Shown: one piece after another, positions 1 through 11,148 of the stretch
Layout of the letters: every line of letters begins with the position of its first letter
Numbering within the stretch: position 1 is the first letter of the stretch
Source: Xiphias gladius
Taxonomy: Eukaryota > Chordata > Actinopteri > Istiophoriformes > Xiphiidae
Reading direction: 5' to 3'
NCBI RefSeq assembly: GCF_016859285.1
Contig: NC_053415.1
Coordinates: 13,657,501 to 13,721,500 of the forward strand
Length of the DNA: 64,000 bases
Notes under the pieces: model-generated
Told to the model about the DNA's origin: nothing
Seen by the model: the letters and a program-made list of their open reading frames with translations, nothing else
Database searches by the model: none
Translations under genes and position numbers: made by a program

Positions 1-2400
1 CAAATTGTAATGTAATTAAGATTAGCTCTGTACAGTAGGTGGTAAAGAAAAAGAAATGTAGTATGCCATGCCATTGACGTAAAATAGAATATACTATAAC
101 TAGAATAGCTGAGCAGAGACCAATCATCTAAATAGTGGAGTTTGTTTTCCTCTGTTAATAAGAGCATGTTTTGGGATAGTAAATGGGGGAGAAAAACCTG
201 AGACTTACAGGACATGAGAACCAGATTCTCTAAACTTCTGTGTGCAGACACCTTTCCTAGGAAAGACAGGAACATGAAGGATGGGAAAGACAGGATGAGT
301 GAGAACAGAAATAACAGATCCAGTAGAATCCTGAGAAAGAGAGACATGGAACTGTGGTAAAACCAGAAAGGCTGGAGAGATTCCTCACTGACTCTGGCCT
401 TTGCATTTACACAGGCCTGAGCCAGAACTGTTACCTATGTATTTACAAGTTTAAGATATTGTCAAGTCTATTAGCAAGCGAAGGGGTTGTTTTTTGTTCT
501 GTATTGTATTTTATTGGCACATAACTCGATAATTCACATGCTTGACGAACTTATGTCTTGTGATCTAGCCTGACTCTCATTTTCATTCCATCTATCACAC
601 TACTGTATATCATATCATATCTTATTCATGCCATTTTAATTGTCATTCTGGGTCAGCATCGACCTTATCCTGCTCCAAGCAGTGGTGTGGCAGATGTGTG
701 AATGAAATAATTTTGCCATTATTTGAGGGAAAACAGGCCTTTACAGCCTTTGTGATGAGACAACAGCCTCCTATGTAATAATAAAAATACATATATGCCA
801 GTTAAGTAGAAAAGGCATCTAACAAGATAAATCACTTCAGTTGCAATGTGTTTGCAAAAAGAAGCTTTTCGGTGTGCTAGTGTTAGTGTTACAATTAATT
901 ACTATAATTATCAATATTGCCTGTGCAGGAAAGCAAATGTAGGAAAACCCCCCTTCTGTTATAACTGGAGACATACAGGACCTAAAGACTTGTCTGTAGC
1001 ATTACAACAAATTACAGATCAGCAGACCTTATACAGACTGATAATCGGACTGAATTGCCATTTTGTTTCCACTTCATTATTCATTCTTTCATTCGAATCG
1101 CTGAAAAAATCCAAGATGAGGGCAGCAACTCAGAGGTCTGGAACCAGGCCAGACTGTGCACACTGTTGTGTGAAGAAAGGAGCGTTTGCAGTCACACTCC
1201 AAGATTTCTAAATGCATCATTCTGGGTTCCTTTCAAAGGCTTTTTCAGAACATGCAGCTTTATATCTCTAATAAATGATGCTTTGTTGCATATTCATGAG
1301 AGTGAATCATTCTGGTCTTGGGAAAACTGGTGAAGTAGAATTTGAAAAGGAAATGTCCGCTAAAATCAAATCAAGTAAGCAACCTCTTGGGGCCGAATCT
1401 TTATTTTTTGACGATAAGAATTTATAGGTGTCACTATTACTCCAGTCTTTACATTGCTGATATACAGTAAACAAATATATAACAGAATCAAAAGCCTCAC
1501 AGACAGTCCCATTTGGGTTGTTTGGAGACTCATCTTTCACCTCCGCTTGGAGAACAGATAATCTTTGTAGGGCTTAAAATCGGATTCTGTATGTCATCTA
1601 CTAAGCTGTATTTTCTTTTTATTCAAAGTTATTATCTGCCATGTTTTCAAACCTCATTAATCTGAAGAAATAATGGCCTCTCTGCAGTGTCAGAGAGAAA
1701 GGGACTTGGCATAACGTGATTCAGTGTCCCACCTTGTGGCCAAGTCTAGAAATGATCTGGAATGTTTGGGGTGAAGGAGGTTACTGTTGTGGTTCCCACT
1801 TAAGATGCCACATGACTAAATGTCTAAATGCCTTTGATAAATCATTTTTAGATGTTTACGACATCTAGAGAAACAACTAACCGAGAAGAGGCATATGCAG
1901 CCAAGATTTAAAGAGAATTTGTTGGATTACAGACTTCTTGGAAGTTTTCAAATTAAATGTGCATGAACGGGAAGAGAGAAAAAAAAAAAGGTTTTCCTGC
2001 TGACTTCCCTCAGTTGTTTGGACTTGGACCGTGCTGAGATGTCAGCAGAGCCACTGGACATTTTGAGGGAGTGCCACTTTTCAGATGACTGTGATTTAGA
2101 TATCCTTTCACTAATTAGACTCTATCCCCAATTCTGGTGTTCTAATTTATCTGTTTCTCCTCAATTATGCATTGACAAATATATATTTATATATATATAT
2201 ATATATTTAGCAGGAACGTTCTGTATAGATCACGCAAAACGGAGTGTAGTCGCCCGTTCTTCCCATCTTGCAGATTTTTGACAGCCCTGGACAACCCAAG
2301 GCTGGAAGGCAACTTATTACTTTCTGATTACTACTAGAAATACTTGCAGTTTTTGCTTAATAGCACTTTCTGATCGATTCAATTAAAGCAAAAGCAAACC
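1..2400. other. Intergenic sequence, no gene recognised
   Basis: No exon with protein similarity and good splice sites was found on either strand. The only clear structure is an AT-rich microsatellite near 2179-2207. The stretch lies beyond the predicted 3' end of cd302. Short open frames here lack recognisable motifs and are best read as chance. Confidence 0.6.
2179..2207. repeat. (AT)n microsatellite
   Basis: A short run of alternating A and T, interrupted once by TTT, read directly from the sequence. Confidence 0.9.
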
Positions 2401-3811
2401 ATTTTTATAGTCAAACATACTTTATTATGAAAATACACAAGGGCTCAGATTTTGACAAATTGTCAGATATTGCACAAAAGCATTCATGCTGATTAAAATA
2501 TATAACAGTATGAAGAAGGTTATTTGCCATAATTTTGCAATAAACCAATCACATAGCCAAATCTTGATTGTCTTTAATAGCACATGATGATTTCTTATTT
2601 CCGACACCAAAATCATTACCACTCCCTTCAAAATAAAACAATGACAATGCCAAGATTGGATTTCATAGGGCAGCAAAAGAAAAAACAGAAACAAAACAAA
2701 ACGCACTGTATCTTTTGAACACTTAACACAAAAATCGCACAAGAACTGAAGATTATTATCATGATAGCCACCTAGACAATTATTCTGGAATTGCAGTTTC
2801 ATATTTACTGATTGTTTTTGTTAGTCTTACATCTCGTCACAAGAGAGAGGGTGCACAATGCTTTTTATCAACAACAAAAAAAAATGTGTTAAAAAGCATT
2901 CAGCCCACACAAACCACTTGACAAAATGCAGGGAAATTGGTCAGGACATCTCTGTGGCGGTAATCATTCAGGGTGGTTTTCCATTTCGATAGGATACCTG
3001 GAAAAAAAAGTCTGCTTCATGGACTGTGGAACTCCACCTCATTGGTTACATTTACATATATGTAGTAACGAGGCAATTGCTCACACTCTTACTGGGCTCT
3101 CCTTCAGATCAAGCTATTTACATGCGCCCTTGATTGTATGTATAGCAAAGAGCCTGCATTACAAACCCTCCCCAAGAAGGAAGGGTCTGACGAAAACAAG
3201 CACTTTGTTGCATTAGTGGAAATGTATAGCATTTTTAGGCTTATTCCATGCTGCAACCTCTGCTGTATTGATTTTTCCAATTAAAAAAAAAAAATCTGTC
3301 ACTTTCTAAGTCTCCCAACTTAATGGGAATGCAATACTATGTTTTACTCATACATAACCCGTCCCTCTTTTAATAAGCAATAGTTAGTTCCTTTCCATAT
3401 GAGAGAAAAAAAAACAATGATCCCAAAAGTTATCCATGCAAAATGTAGTGCCTGATCATAACCTGATGTTACATCCAGTGACAGGTGATATGTGCGCCAA
3501 GATATAGTTGTTGATGAAAATATACCAATCTGAGAAGTTTACAGACAATTCCAGCGAAGTCTTCGTTAGTGCATATGTCACAAAAGCAGAAGTAGTGAGA
3601 TATTTATGTGCCACAGTGAAGAGGTTAGTATCAGAGTAAGCATTGTCAGTTTTCTCAGTCAGACTACATTATTCTGAGTCACGACACTGACATGTGTTAA
3701 CCCAAAAACTGCTTCAGTAACTTTTTGAACAGTCGACTTCTCTTTCGCATGAACACCCACCCAGTGAGAAGGGCCTGGTGCTTCCTATTGTGCAACAGAG
3801 AGTCAGTTCTT
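2400..3811 (-). other. cd302: cd302 3' untranslated region (predicted)
   Basis: This minus-strand stretch follows the cd302 stop codon at 3812-3814 and runs to just past a minus-strand AATAAA at 2421-2426. It is AT-rich and has no coding potential. An ATTAAA variant at 3369-3374 could give a shorter transcript. The extent is inferred from these signals only. Confidence 0.5.
2421..2426 (-). terminator. cd302: Candidate polyadenylation signal of cd302
   Basis: The plus strand reads TTTATT, so the minus strand has a canonical AATAAA. It lies about 1.4 kb downstream of the cd302 stop codon, and cleavage would be expected near 2400. Not tested against transcripts. Confidence 0.5.
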
Positions 3812-6301
3812 CTATGGCAAGCTTTCAGTCTCCTCAGCCACCACCAGGCAGGACTGGTCTGTTTCCAGGACTCGGAACGGAGGGTGGTACTCGAACGCCG
3901 TGAAGATACTGGAGCCAAGATTGTGCTTCTGTTGCAGGAACCAAATAACTGCTGAGATTCCCATGATAGCCACCACGCTGAGAATGACCAGGGCGGACAG
4001 CAGCGCACTGGGCTCTGAGGAAGACAAGTTACAATGCAAGGAAGGTCACTATTGCAAACACAAATTAACAGAGGAATACGTAAAAGAGAGAGCAAAACAG
4101 AAAAGAGAAAGCTCAAAGGTCGACTTACTCTGCTTGGCTTCCTCTGCCTCTGAAGGGGGGGGGGGGACAAAAAAAAAAAACATTTTGAAGTAAGTGGACA
4201 ACAATCCCAACCATATTTTCTGAAGTCACATGGACTCAAATTCTTGCTACATAGTCATAAAGGAGTTATTTTAATAAAAAATTGGATATAACTTCAGCAA
4301 ATAAATCAACAAGTATAGGATATATTTTGCTTGATCTGCTGCATTAAAAAAAAAAAAAAAAAGATTTAAATCTTACTCTGAACTGTCTCACAGATCACTC
4401 CGTTCTCCATCTCATCCAGACAGCTGACCATTTCCCACTTCCCTGTGTCGCTGTGCAGAGCCACACAGGTGTCCAACCGCACGAGGTCTGATGGGGATGA
4501 GCTGTCCTCCCAGTTAGTGAAGCTCACAGGTTCCTCGCAAAACCATCTCATTTCTTCACCTGACAAGATACGCCAATCACTACACTAGCATGATGGGCAG
4601 CGGGAACACCAACCACCATCACAGATAATGTAAGCCACGTAATGGCGAAATGACGGCGCCCCCTTTTGCTTTGCCTTCGGGTCTTCTTCCCCAAAGTTGT
4701 GCCGGGATTTAAAGAGAAGCATAAATCAGTGTTGTCATCTGAGCTTTCAGATGACAACACTGGTTAAGGGTTGGTTAAGGTTAAAATCTTTTCCACCTAG
4801 TTACCTCCAGAAAGCTGTAATTAAGATGGTGAGTACGTTTTTCAGTTTTTGATTGTTATCGAGAATCAGATTTTTATCTTATGAATGTTAGCCGGCACGC
4901 TTTCACAGTCCTCCGCTCACATGGTACTCACTGTTTGTGTCATAATGCATTCCCAGCCACACGTTGACATTGCCTTTCCACACCTCTGGGCTATAATTAA
5001 TGACAAAGTCATTCTCCTCAGCACTCTGTACGGTCAAAAGCTCTGCAAAAAGCATAGCAATGTACGGTATGACATCATCATCGCGCGCACACACACATTG
5101 AGAACACGGCACATTTGTCATTTTGTCTTTGATGCAAAAATGTGAAAATGTGATGTGAAAATACAATGTCTCGTGTACCAAAGCCTTGGCAGAGGGTTTT
5201 TGCTCTGTCAAAAGTATAGCTTTTGATTGTGTCTTCTTTTCCGTGGACAAAGTGGTAACATCTGTCTTGAAAGGGCACCCAGGTGTGTCCATCTGCGGGG
5301 CAATCTGAGGAAAGTCATGGGACAGAACATGGTAACGGAAAAGCTTGGGCACCTGACCTATTTGGCTGTTTTTATTTGACTAGGATCATTCAGAGTACAC
5401 AGGAAGAAAAATGAACAAAAACGCCTTACGAAATGTGACAAACTAACCAACAAGCCAAACCACCGTTTTAGGATGCTGCAACTCTCTCTCTTGATTCTAC
5501 AACACCCGCTAGACTGTACATGTCCACACTGCCCTGTTGGTTAGTCTCACCTTGTGACCATTGTTCCTCCTCACTGGTACAATTCGTCTGCGCTTGACAA
5601 ATGGTCTTTTGATTTTCTAGACTGTCCCCCTCAGTGTTTTTTTTTCCCTCTCAACTCCTGCACCTGTTATTTGGGATCAGACGGTTTTCCCTCTTTTTGT
5701 CTGTCTCTAGTTGCTTCAAAATCTCCTACAGCTGACGCATGTCGCCAGCTGCCAGTCTGTCTGAGATGTAATACTTTTTCCTGTTAGAGTACCCATTTAA
5801 ACGACAGCATTGCCAGTCATTGCCCCCCCAAAAAGGAAAAGAAATATTAAATTAAATAAAAGATTTTTTAAAGTAAAAATCTGATCTATATAATGAGATT
5901 TCGAGCACACAACTTTTAACTTGGTTACGTTTCGAAGGCAGTGTGTTGATTGCGTGTTGTTTTGGATATGGCAACGGGACTTTTGAACCAACAGAGTCGA
6001 AGTTCAGGAAAGCTGGTTTGGCGACTGATAAAATTCCCATGACTTGTGTTCAGTCAAACTCTACTGTCACGAGTCGAGCCCTGCACCGAGTTTAAGGGCG
6101 CGGGCCTACACAACGCCACAGCCGGCGGCAGTGACCAACCGCCGCCGCGCCTTGCAACACACACCGCGTTGCTCCGTGTAAAACCGAAAGGCTCGGTTCG
6201 AAGTTCCTACCTCCCGTCAAACCTAACTTCAGGTGAAGACACAGCACGAGGACGGAGCGAAACAGCGATCCAAAATGGTGATCCTTCTTCTGCGACCCCA
6301 T
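3812..6301 (-). CDS. cd302: CD302-like C-type lectin receptor, six coding exons
   Basis: Minus-strand exons 6211-6301, 5179-5304, 4932-5042, 4377-4559, 4129-4149 and 3812-4014 join in frame (every junction phase 1) into 244 aa, near the 232 aa of human CD302. Residues 1 to about 27 resemble a signal peptide. A C-type lectin fold follows, from DCP at 31-33 through WKGN and WLGM to the GKWEMVSC block. Residues about 181-204 form the membrane helix, ending IWFL as in human, and the short tail ends CLVVAEETESLP, close to human CVLVVGEENEYP. No EPN or WND calcium/sugar motif is visible, as in mammalian CD302, so calcium-dependent glycan binding is unlikely. CD302 is an endocytic/adhesion receptor of myeloid and liver cells in mammals. 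Exon 5 is a 21-nt stalk microexon. The start is the ATG opening the signal peptide. LY75, which sits beside CD302 in mammals, is not seen. Confidence 0.9.
4727..4762. repeat. Perfect 16-bp inverted repeat with 4-nt loop
   Basis: CAGTGTTGTCATCTGA at 4727-4742 is followed after GCTT by its exact reverse complement at 4747-4762. It lies in the cd302 intron between the exons at 4932-5042 and 4377-4559. It could be the core of a small fold-back transposon or a structured RNA. No function is established. Confidence 0.85.
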
Positions 6302-6560
6302 GACAGCGACGAGGGGGGAAAAAGGAAAGGCAAAAAAAACCCAAACCAAAACAAAACAAACCCCCCCCACCGAACTACTTTTTTTTGGTCTGTCGCTCGC
6401 CTCAAGTGCCGGGCCAATAGCATTGTGAGCGAAATCCCACCCACCCACGCACGCACGCACGCACGGCACAGCGGCCTGCGCGCCTCCCCGGTCCACACGC
6501 TCGCTTCACCTACACTCTGGTTCACAGCAAGTCCACGCCGTCATTTGTTTTTTTATACCG
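6302..6560 (-). promoter_or_regulatory. cd302: cd302 5' UTR and probable promoter
   Basis: The sequence just upstream of the cd302 start codon is GC- and CpG-richer than its surroundings. It contains a (CGCA)n run near 6448-6466 and a CCAAT motif at 6414-6418 (ATTGG on the gene strand). The transcription start cannot be placed, so this is inference from position and composition. Confidence 0.45.
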
Positions 6561-8660
6561 CTGGGACACCAAGACATTAACAAGCGCGGTTTCAACTTCA
6601 TTATCTGCGATTTTTGCTCCCCAAAATCCAGCACTTCGACAACTGACGCGAATTTATGCAACGGTTACGAAAGGGGGCTTCCGTTTTGTTCCAGCCGCGG
6701 TTTGGTATGGAAACAGAAACTTCGCTCCTTCGGGATCGGGTTTAGCAGAATGTGCACACAGGAACCTCTAGATGGCGCCGTACGCACAGTGGTTAAATAT
6801 TTTGGATCCCACCATTGTTGTACACTAGGTTTTCATCTTTCTACCTTTATTTTGAAATGCCCATCTCATACCCATCCTTGCGCCCTTAATATGCTGTATA
6901 TAAATAGCCGAAGACACTTTAATTGGTTTATATTAATTTTTAAGTACCACAGTTGATTGTAAGATTTGTAAAGGCAGTGTTTGTTGTAGGGGGGTTGCGG
7001 TCAGTTGCGTGATGTTGTGCTGTTGGGTACAACCCCCTGCATCTACTCTGTCATTATTAACATATCTGGTCAGTCAGTCTGTTCCAAGAAATAGTGCTAT
7101 AATAAGACAACGATCCTGCCTGAATGATCACAATCACTATGTTTTGTAATTACTTTTCAGGACATCAGCGTACAGGACATCCCTCTTCCTAAACTGCAGA
7201 TATTAGAAGTAGAATGGGCGCAGGATGCTTCCTACCTGAGCAGCCGAGGGAGGGGGAAGCAGTGAGCGTCAAGGGCAGAATGGTTCTTGGATGGGGGGGA
7301 AGAGGGGGTTTCAACTCCACTGCTTGTAGGCGCAGGTGGCACAAACACAGACATCTGGAGTGTGAGTTTTGCTCCTCGTCTGGATCTGGTGGCTTCCCGT
7401 AGGGTGGCACAACACCCTGCAGGATACCGTGGGGACCCATCTGCCATGGCAAGGCCCGCTCGCAGACGCCCCCGTCCACCCACCCTATGCCATACCTCCT
7501 GATACCCATAAGTCACCCGGTTCGGGCCATGCGTGTTGTCAACAATGCCATGTGACAGTGTTGATATAGTCCTTACCAGGTCCTCACCCTCCGGGTTGAA
7601 AGCACAGCAATTCATTAACACTGGTAGTCCGTCTCAACAGAGCTAGAGCCTGGTACAACTATCCCAACATCTTGCTCAGAGGAATACAGTGGAAGAAAGC
7701 ATTTCCTTTATGAGCATCGAGACAAGGCCGAGCTTAAGTGTAGTTGTTATAAGTGCTGACATTAGCATATTTGTTCAGTTGTAGAGGACTAAATCTGTCC
7801 GATAGTTATTAAATATGGGATGGGTTTGGTGTGAGCAGAATATCTTGTGATATCTCCTACAGTAAAGAGACACCATACTTTAGAGGAAAGCATCATCTGT
7901 CATTTACATCCATACATTTACTCCGTGGCAAATTGTTTGCAGGCAGTTGCAAGAGAAAATAATGTCTCATCGATTCACAGAGTGGATTTCTGAAGCACCG
8001 GCTAATTTATGTGCAGTATGTATGTATAGGGGATGGTCACTGTCACGTTAATGGAGTCTGGTATCTTAGGAGAGAACTGACAGCAAAGAGACCTGTGTCA
8101 GCTGCTGCTTTCATTAGGGAGCTAAACAGATGTCGCTCCTTTTCTTCGTACATTTATGCATTTCTGAACCTCAGTTGATAGAGAACTGTTCCGAGTGTCT
8201 TTATTCCACTTGAGTTTTTAAAATAACTACAAAAATAACACATTTTAAAAAGCAATAGCTCTTCTTGCAATGACAATGAGCAAGATCTACATCAAAATAA
8301 ACCACTTATTTTTCTTATGGCCTATACAATATTTCTGTGTTTGGCAATCTTCATAAATTGAGCAAGACATTATTTACAAGCTCCAAAGGTAACTCATTAA
8401 CACATACATATTTAAAATTCTGACATAGCCAGATTCCTTATTAGTCATAAACTGAGAGTGAGAGACAAATTGAGAGACTGCTTGGATTCCAGCACCCTGA
8501 AGCTGCAGCCAAGCTCCCGTAACAATGACATTAAAATTTACTGTTCAATTAGTTTAAAAAAACAAAACATAATGCTGCCAAGCTCTACAAAAGATGCATT
8601 TACATAATTTCATCAAACAATAACAAGGTTACCAAATGGTTATAGTCACTTAAAAGGGAG
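6561..8660. other. Intergenic sequence between cd302 and the rbms1 3' end
   Basis: No recognisable gene. The GC-rich patch at 7190-7620 keeps several frames open on both strands, but none shows a known domain or splice-bounded exon. Nothing else stands out. Confidence 0.5.
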
Positions 8661-8666
8661 AACAGG

Positions 8667-8759
8667 TTTATTCAGCGTTCATGAAAAAGAAACAGCAGCT
8701 TGCAAATAAACACTACGCTCACAAGAGATTAAAAGGTGAAAATTTTTAAAATTTTTATT
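8667..8759 (-). terminator. rbms1: Candidate polyadenylation signals of rbms1
   Basis: Two minus-strand AATAAA hexamers, at 8754-8759 and 8667-8672, lie about 2.4 kb downstream of the rbms1 stop codon in AT-rich sequence. Either or both could end the transcript. Other variants exist in this AT-rich region, so the choice is tentative. Confidence 0.45.
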
Positions 8760-11148
8760 CAAAAAATGTCAAAGAAACAGAATGAACCTTAGGCAACAAG
8801 CTACTAAAAAAAAAGTCTTTGGCTTTAACAAACTACAAAACAAAATTACAGAGGAAAGATTCCTTGAACTGTACTCACAAGTTACCACTGGCATTTGTGT
8901 GGCACAAGTAAAAAAAAAAAAAAAGAACAAAAAACAAAAAAACTTTCATCTAGGACTATGAAAATCTTTCTTTCATCAAGCTGTCTGTACAAAAATTTTC
9001 ATAAATTAGAACTTTTTCATATAACTTAATGACTGTTCAACATGATGGTTACCTATATGAGCAATTTTCTTTGATGCACCTCTGCAACTCTTGATCCAGA
9101 CACTATGGCACTTGGTTCGGACACCATTAGCAGCATAAACCTCACAAGACAGTATTACTTCTCAGTCTCAGGCATTACACAGAAATCTCAAGTATAGCGG
9201 CCCTACAGTTGTTGCACGCCCTAGTTAACCACAGAGGAAACGCTGCTGCGAGTTTGTGTAGACCCAAGACAAAGCAAACAAACATGTTTGTTTAAAGGAG
9301 CACAGATCCAGTGAAGACCACAAAGTTTTTTTGTTATTGTTGGTCTTAAAGATTTTAGATCGGCCTCTGGAATTTATTGTCATAAAAGCAGCAGCTCTTT
9401 TGAAACTATAAAACTGAATGCATGAACATGAGTAGAAATGTGTTGCCCCCCCCCATGATTACAATAACACACCATAAAAAAATAGGTCTGATGAAAATCA
9501 ACAAGTTTTCAAAACAACCTGAAAGGACACAGCTGTATGTGGCCAGCTCCTGAGCGTGGCATTTGGTCTGGAAGGGCGGGCTGGACCTGCTAACCCGACC
9601 TAATACAGAGGAGAAAGAAAACTCTGAGGTAGATACTTGGTCAGACTGACCACCAGGTCAAATCACAGGCTTACTGGAGGACACCTTAATTCAAAAGCCT
9701 GCTTTAATCTAATATGATCAAAGAAATAATCAGACTTATTTTTTTAGTGCTATGTCATGTCAGATTGCAATTGTAGCACTGTCCTTTCACTGTTTCAGTT
9801 ATTTTCTTTTAAACTTAATTCTCACTATAATGTTGCATTTTCTGTAAGTATGACATTCATCTGTGGCACTTGTTGGATCCAGGCCTTCCTTCATGCTTGT
9901 GTGTGTCCCTACTGTTCTAAAACCTATGAAGACTGAATGTAAATGTAAAAAAAAGGCACCCTGTCCAAACTGCAATGTAGTTTGCAGAGTCACTTACGTC
10001 CAGGTTAAAGAGACAATGATGCTATTTCCTCAGTGTACTAGCTCACAATCTTTGGTGAAGTAAACTACAATTGAAAGTGCCAAGTTTGTTTGTTTCCTGT
10101 CAAAGAGCGAGGTGCAATAAAATACACATCTCATGTTACCCCAGATACCTCAGTTCTATTACAAGGCTTTGATGAGTCTTTTTTTTGCACAATCATGAGT
10201 CCATGTTTTTCTGTTAGTTTTTCAAATAAAAGTGAAAAACACACACCCCATCAAAATAACAAAATTACATCACCCAAAAAGACGAAAGCACAACCAACAA
10301 ACAAAATACATTAGTCCCATCTCATCCCCCCACCCCACAAAGATTAATTTCAGCTAGTCTACAATACCAAGTATTCAAAAAGGCAAGATTCAAAAGGTGA
10401 TCTTTCAGCAGAATTTCATCATTCCAACATCCAGAAACATGTAGGGCCCTCTTACTAAATAAATATTACATCCAATAAAATCATCAGATGTAGAGTCATT
10501 TCATTCAAAACATTTTTCTCTAAAATTACTTCTACTTTTCTAGCAGTTCTGGGAAAGAAAAAGCAAAAACACAAATTTTAATTTTTTTTTTTTTAAAGTC
10601 CTATTGTGGCTGATTTCAAAGGTAATAGTTTTTGCTTATTGCCACTCTCTGTGGTGGTCTGTGCAACTACTGTATCAAAACTATTAAGGCAAATTTTAAT
10701 CAGACAGCAAGATCAATCTAAAGTACTAAGAGAAATCACTTTACAAGAAAACAACAATTAATACTTTACTATAGCAACACTCACACAGCAAGCACAAAAA
10801 CATCATTTTCAAAATGTCTGGCTGAAAAAAATCTTCAGAAAAAAAAAAGTAAATATTAACAAAAGACATATTGACTATCATGCACTTGGAACAACTAGTC
10901 ACATGATTCTTTCTTGTATCCTGCAGCAATCCTTGGTAAAAAATAAACGTTCTAGTATGAAAATAAAACTTTTTTTTTAATATAATTTGAATCATTTGAT
11001 GAACTCAGGTATTCTCTCTGAAAATAATACCAAAAATATTCTCACTTAAACATTTGCAGAACCTGTGCAAAACAGTGAAAAGATCCTTTGCGTCCATTGC
11101 ATTTGTAGACATGATTGTTTTAGCTGTTGTCCAAATGTTACCTCAGCA
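8735..11148 (-). other. rbms1: rbms1 3' untranslated region (predicted)
   Basis: An AT-rich minus-strand stretch from the rbms1 stop at 11149-11151 to the candidate polyA signals. It lacks coding exons. Long 3' UTRs of this size are usual for vertebrate RBMS genes. The extent is inferred. Confidence 0.5.

Noticed and set aside
3725..4239. Longer open frames overlapping the cd302 last exon on both strands
   Set aside because: They run through splice sites and introns; the in-phase exon chain explains the locus.
7190..7621. Overlapping open frames of up to 129 codons on the minus strand in a GC-rich patch
   Set aside because: Several frames are open on both strands at once, a composition effect; no domain, splice signal or sensible start was seen.
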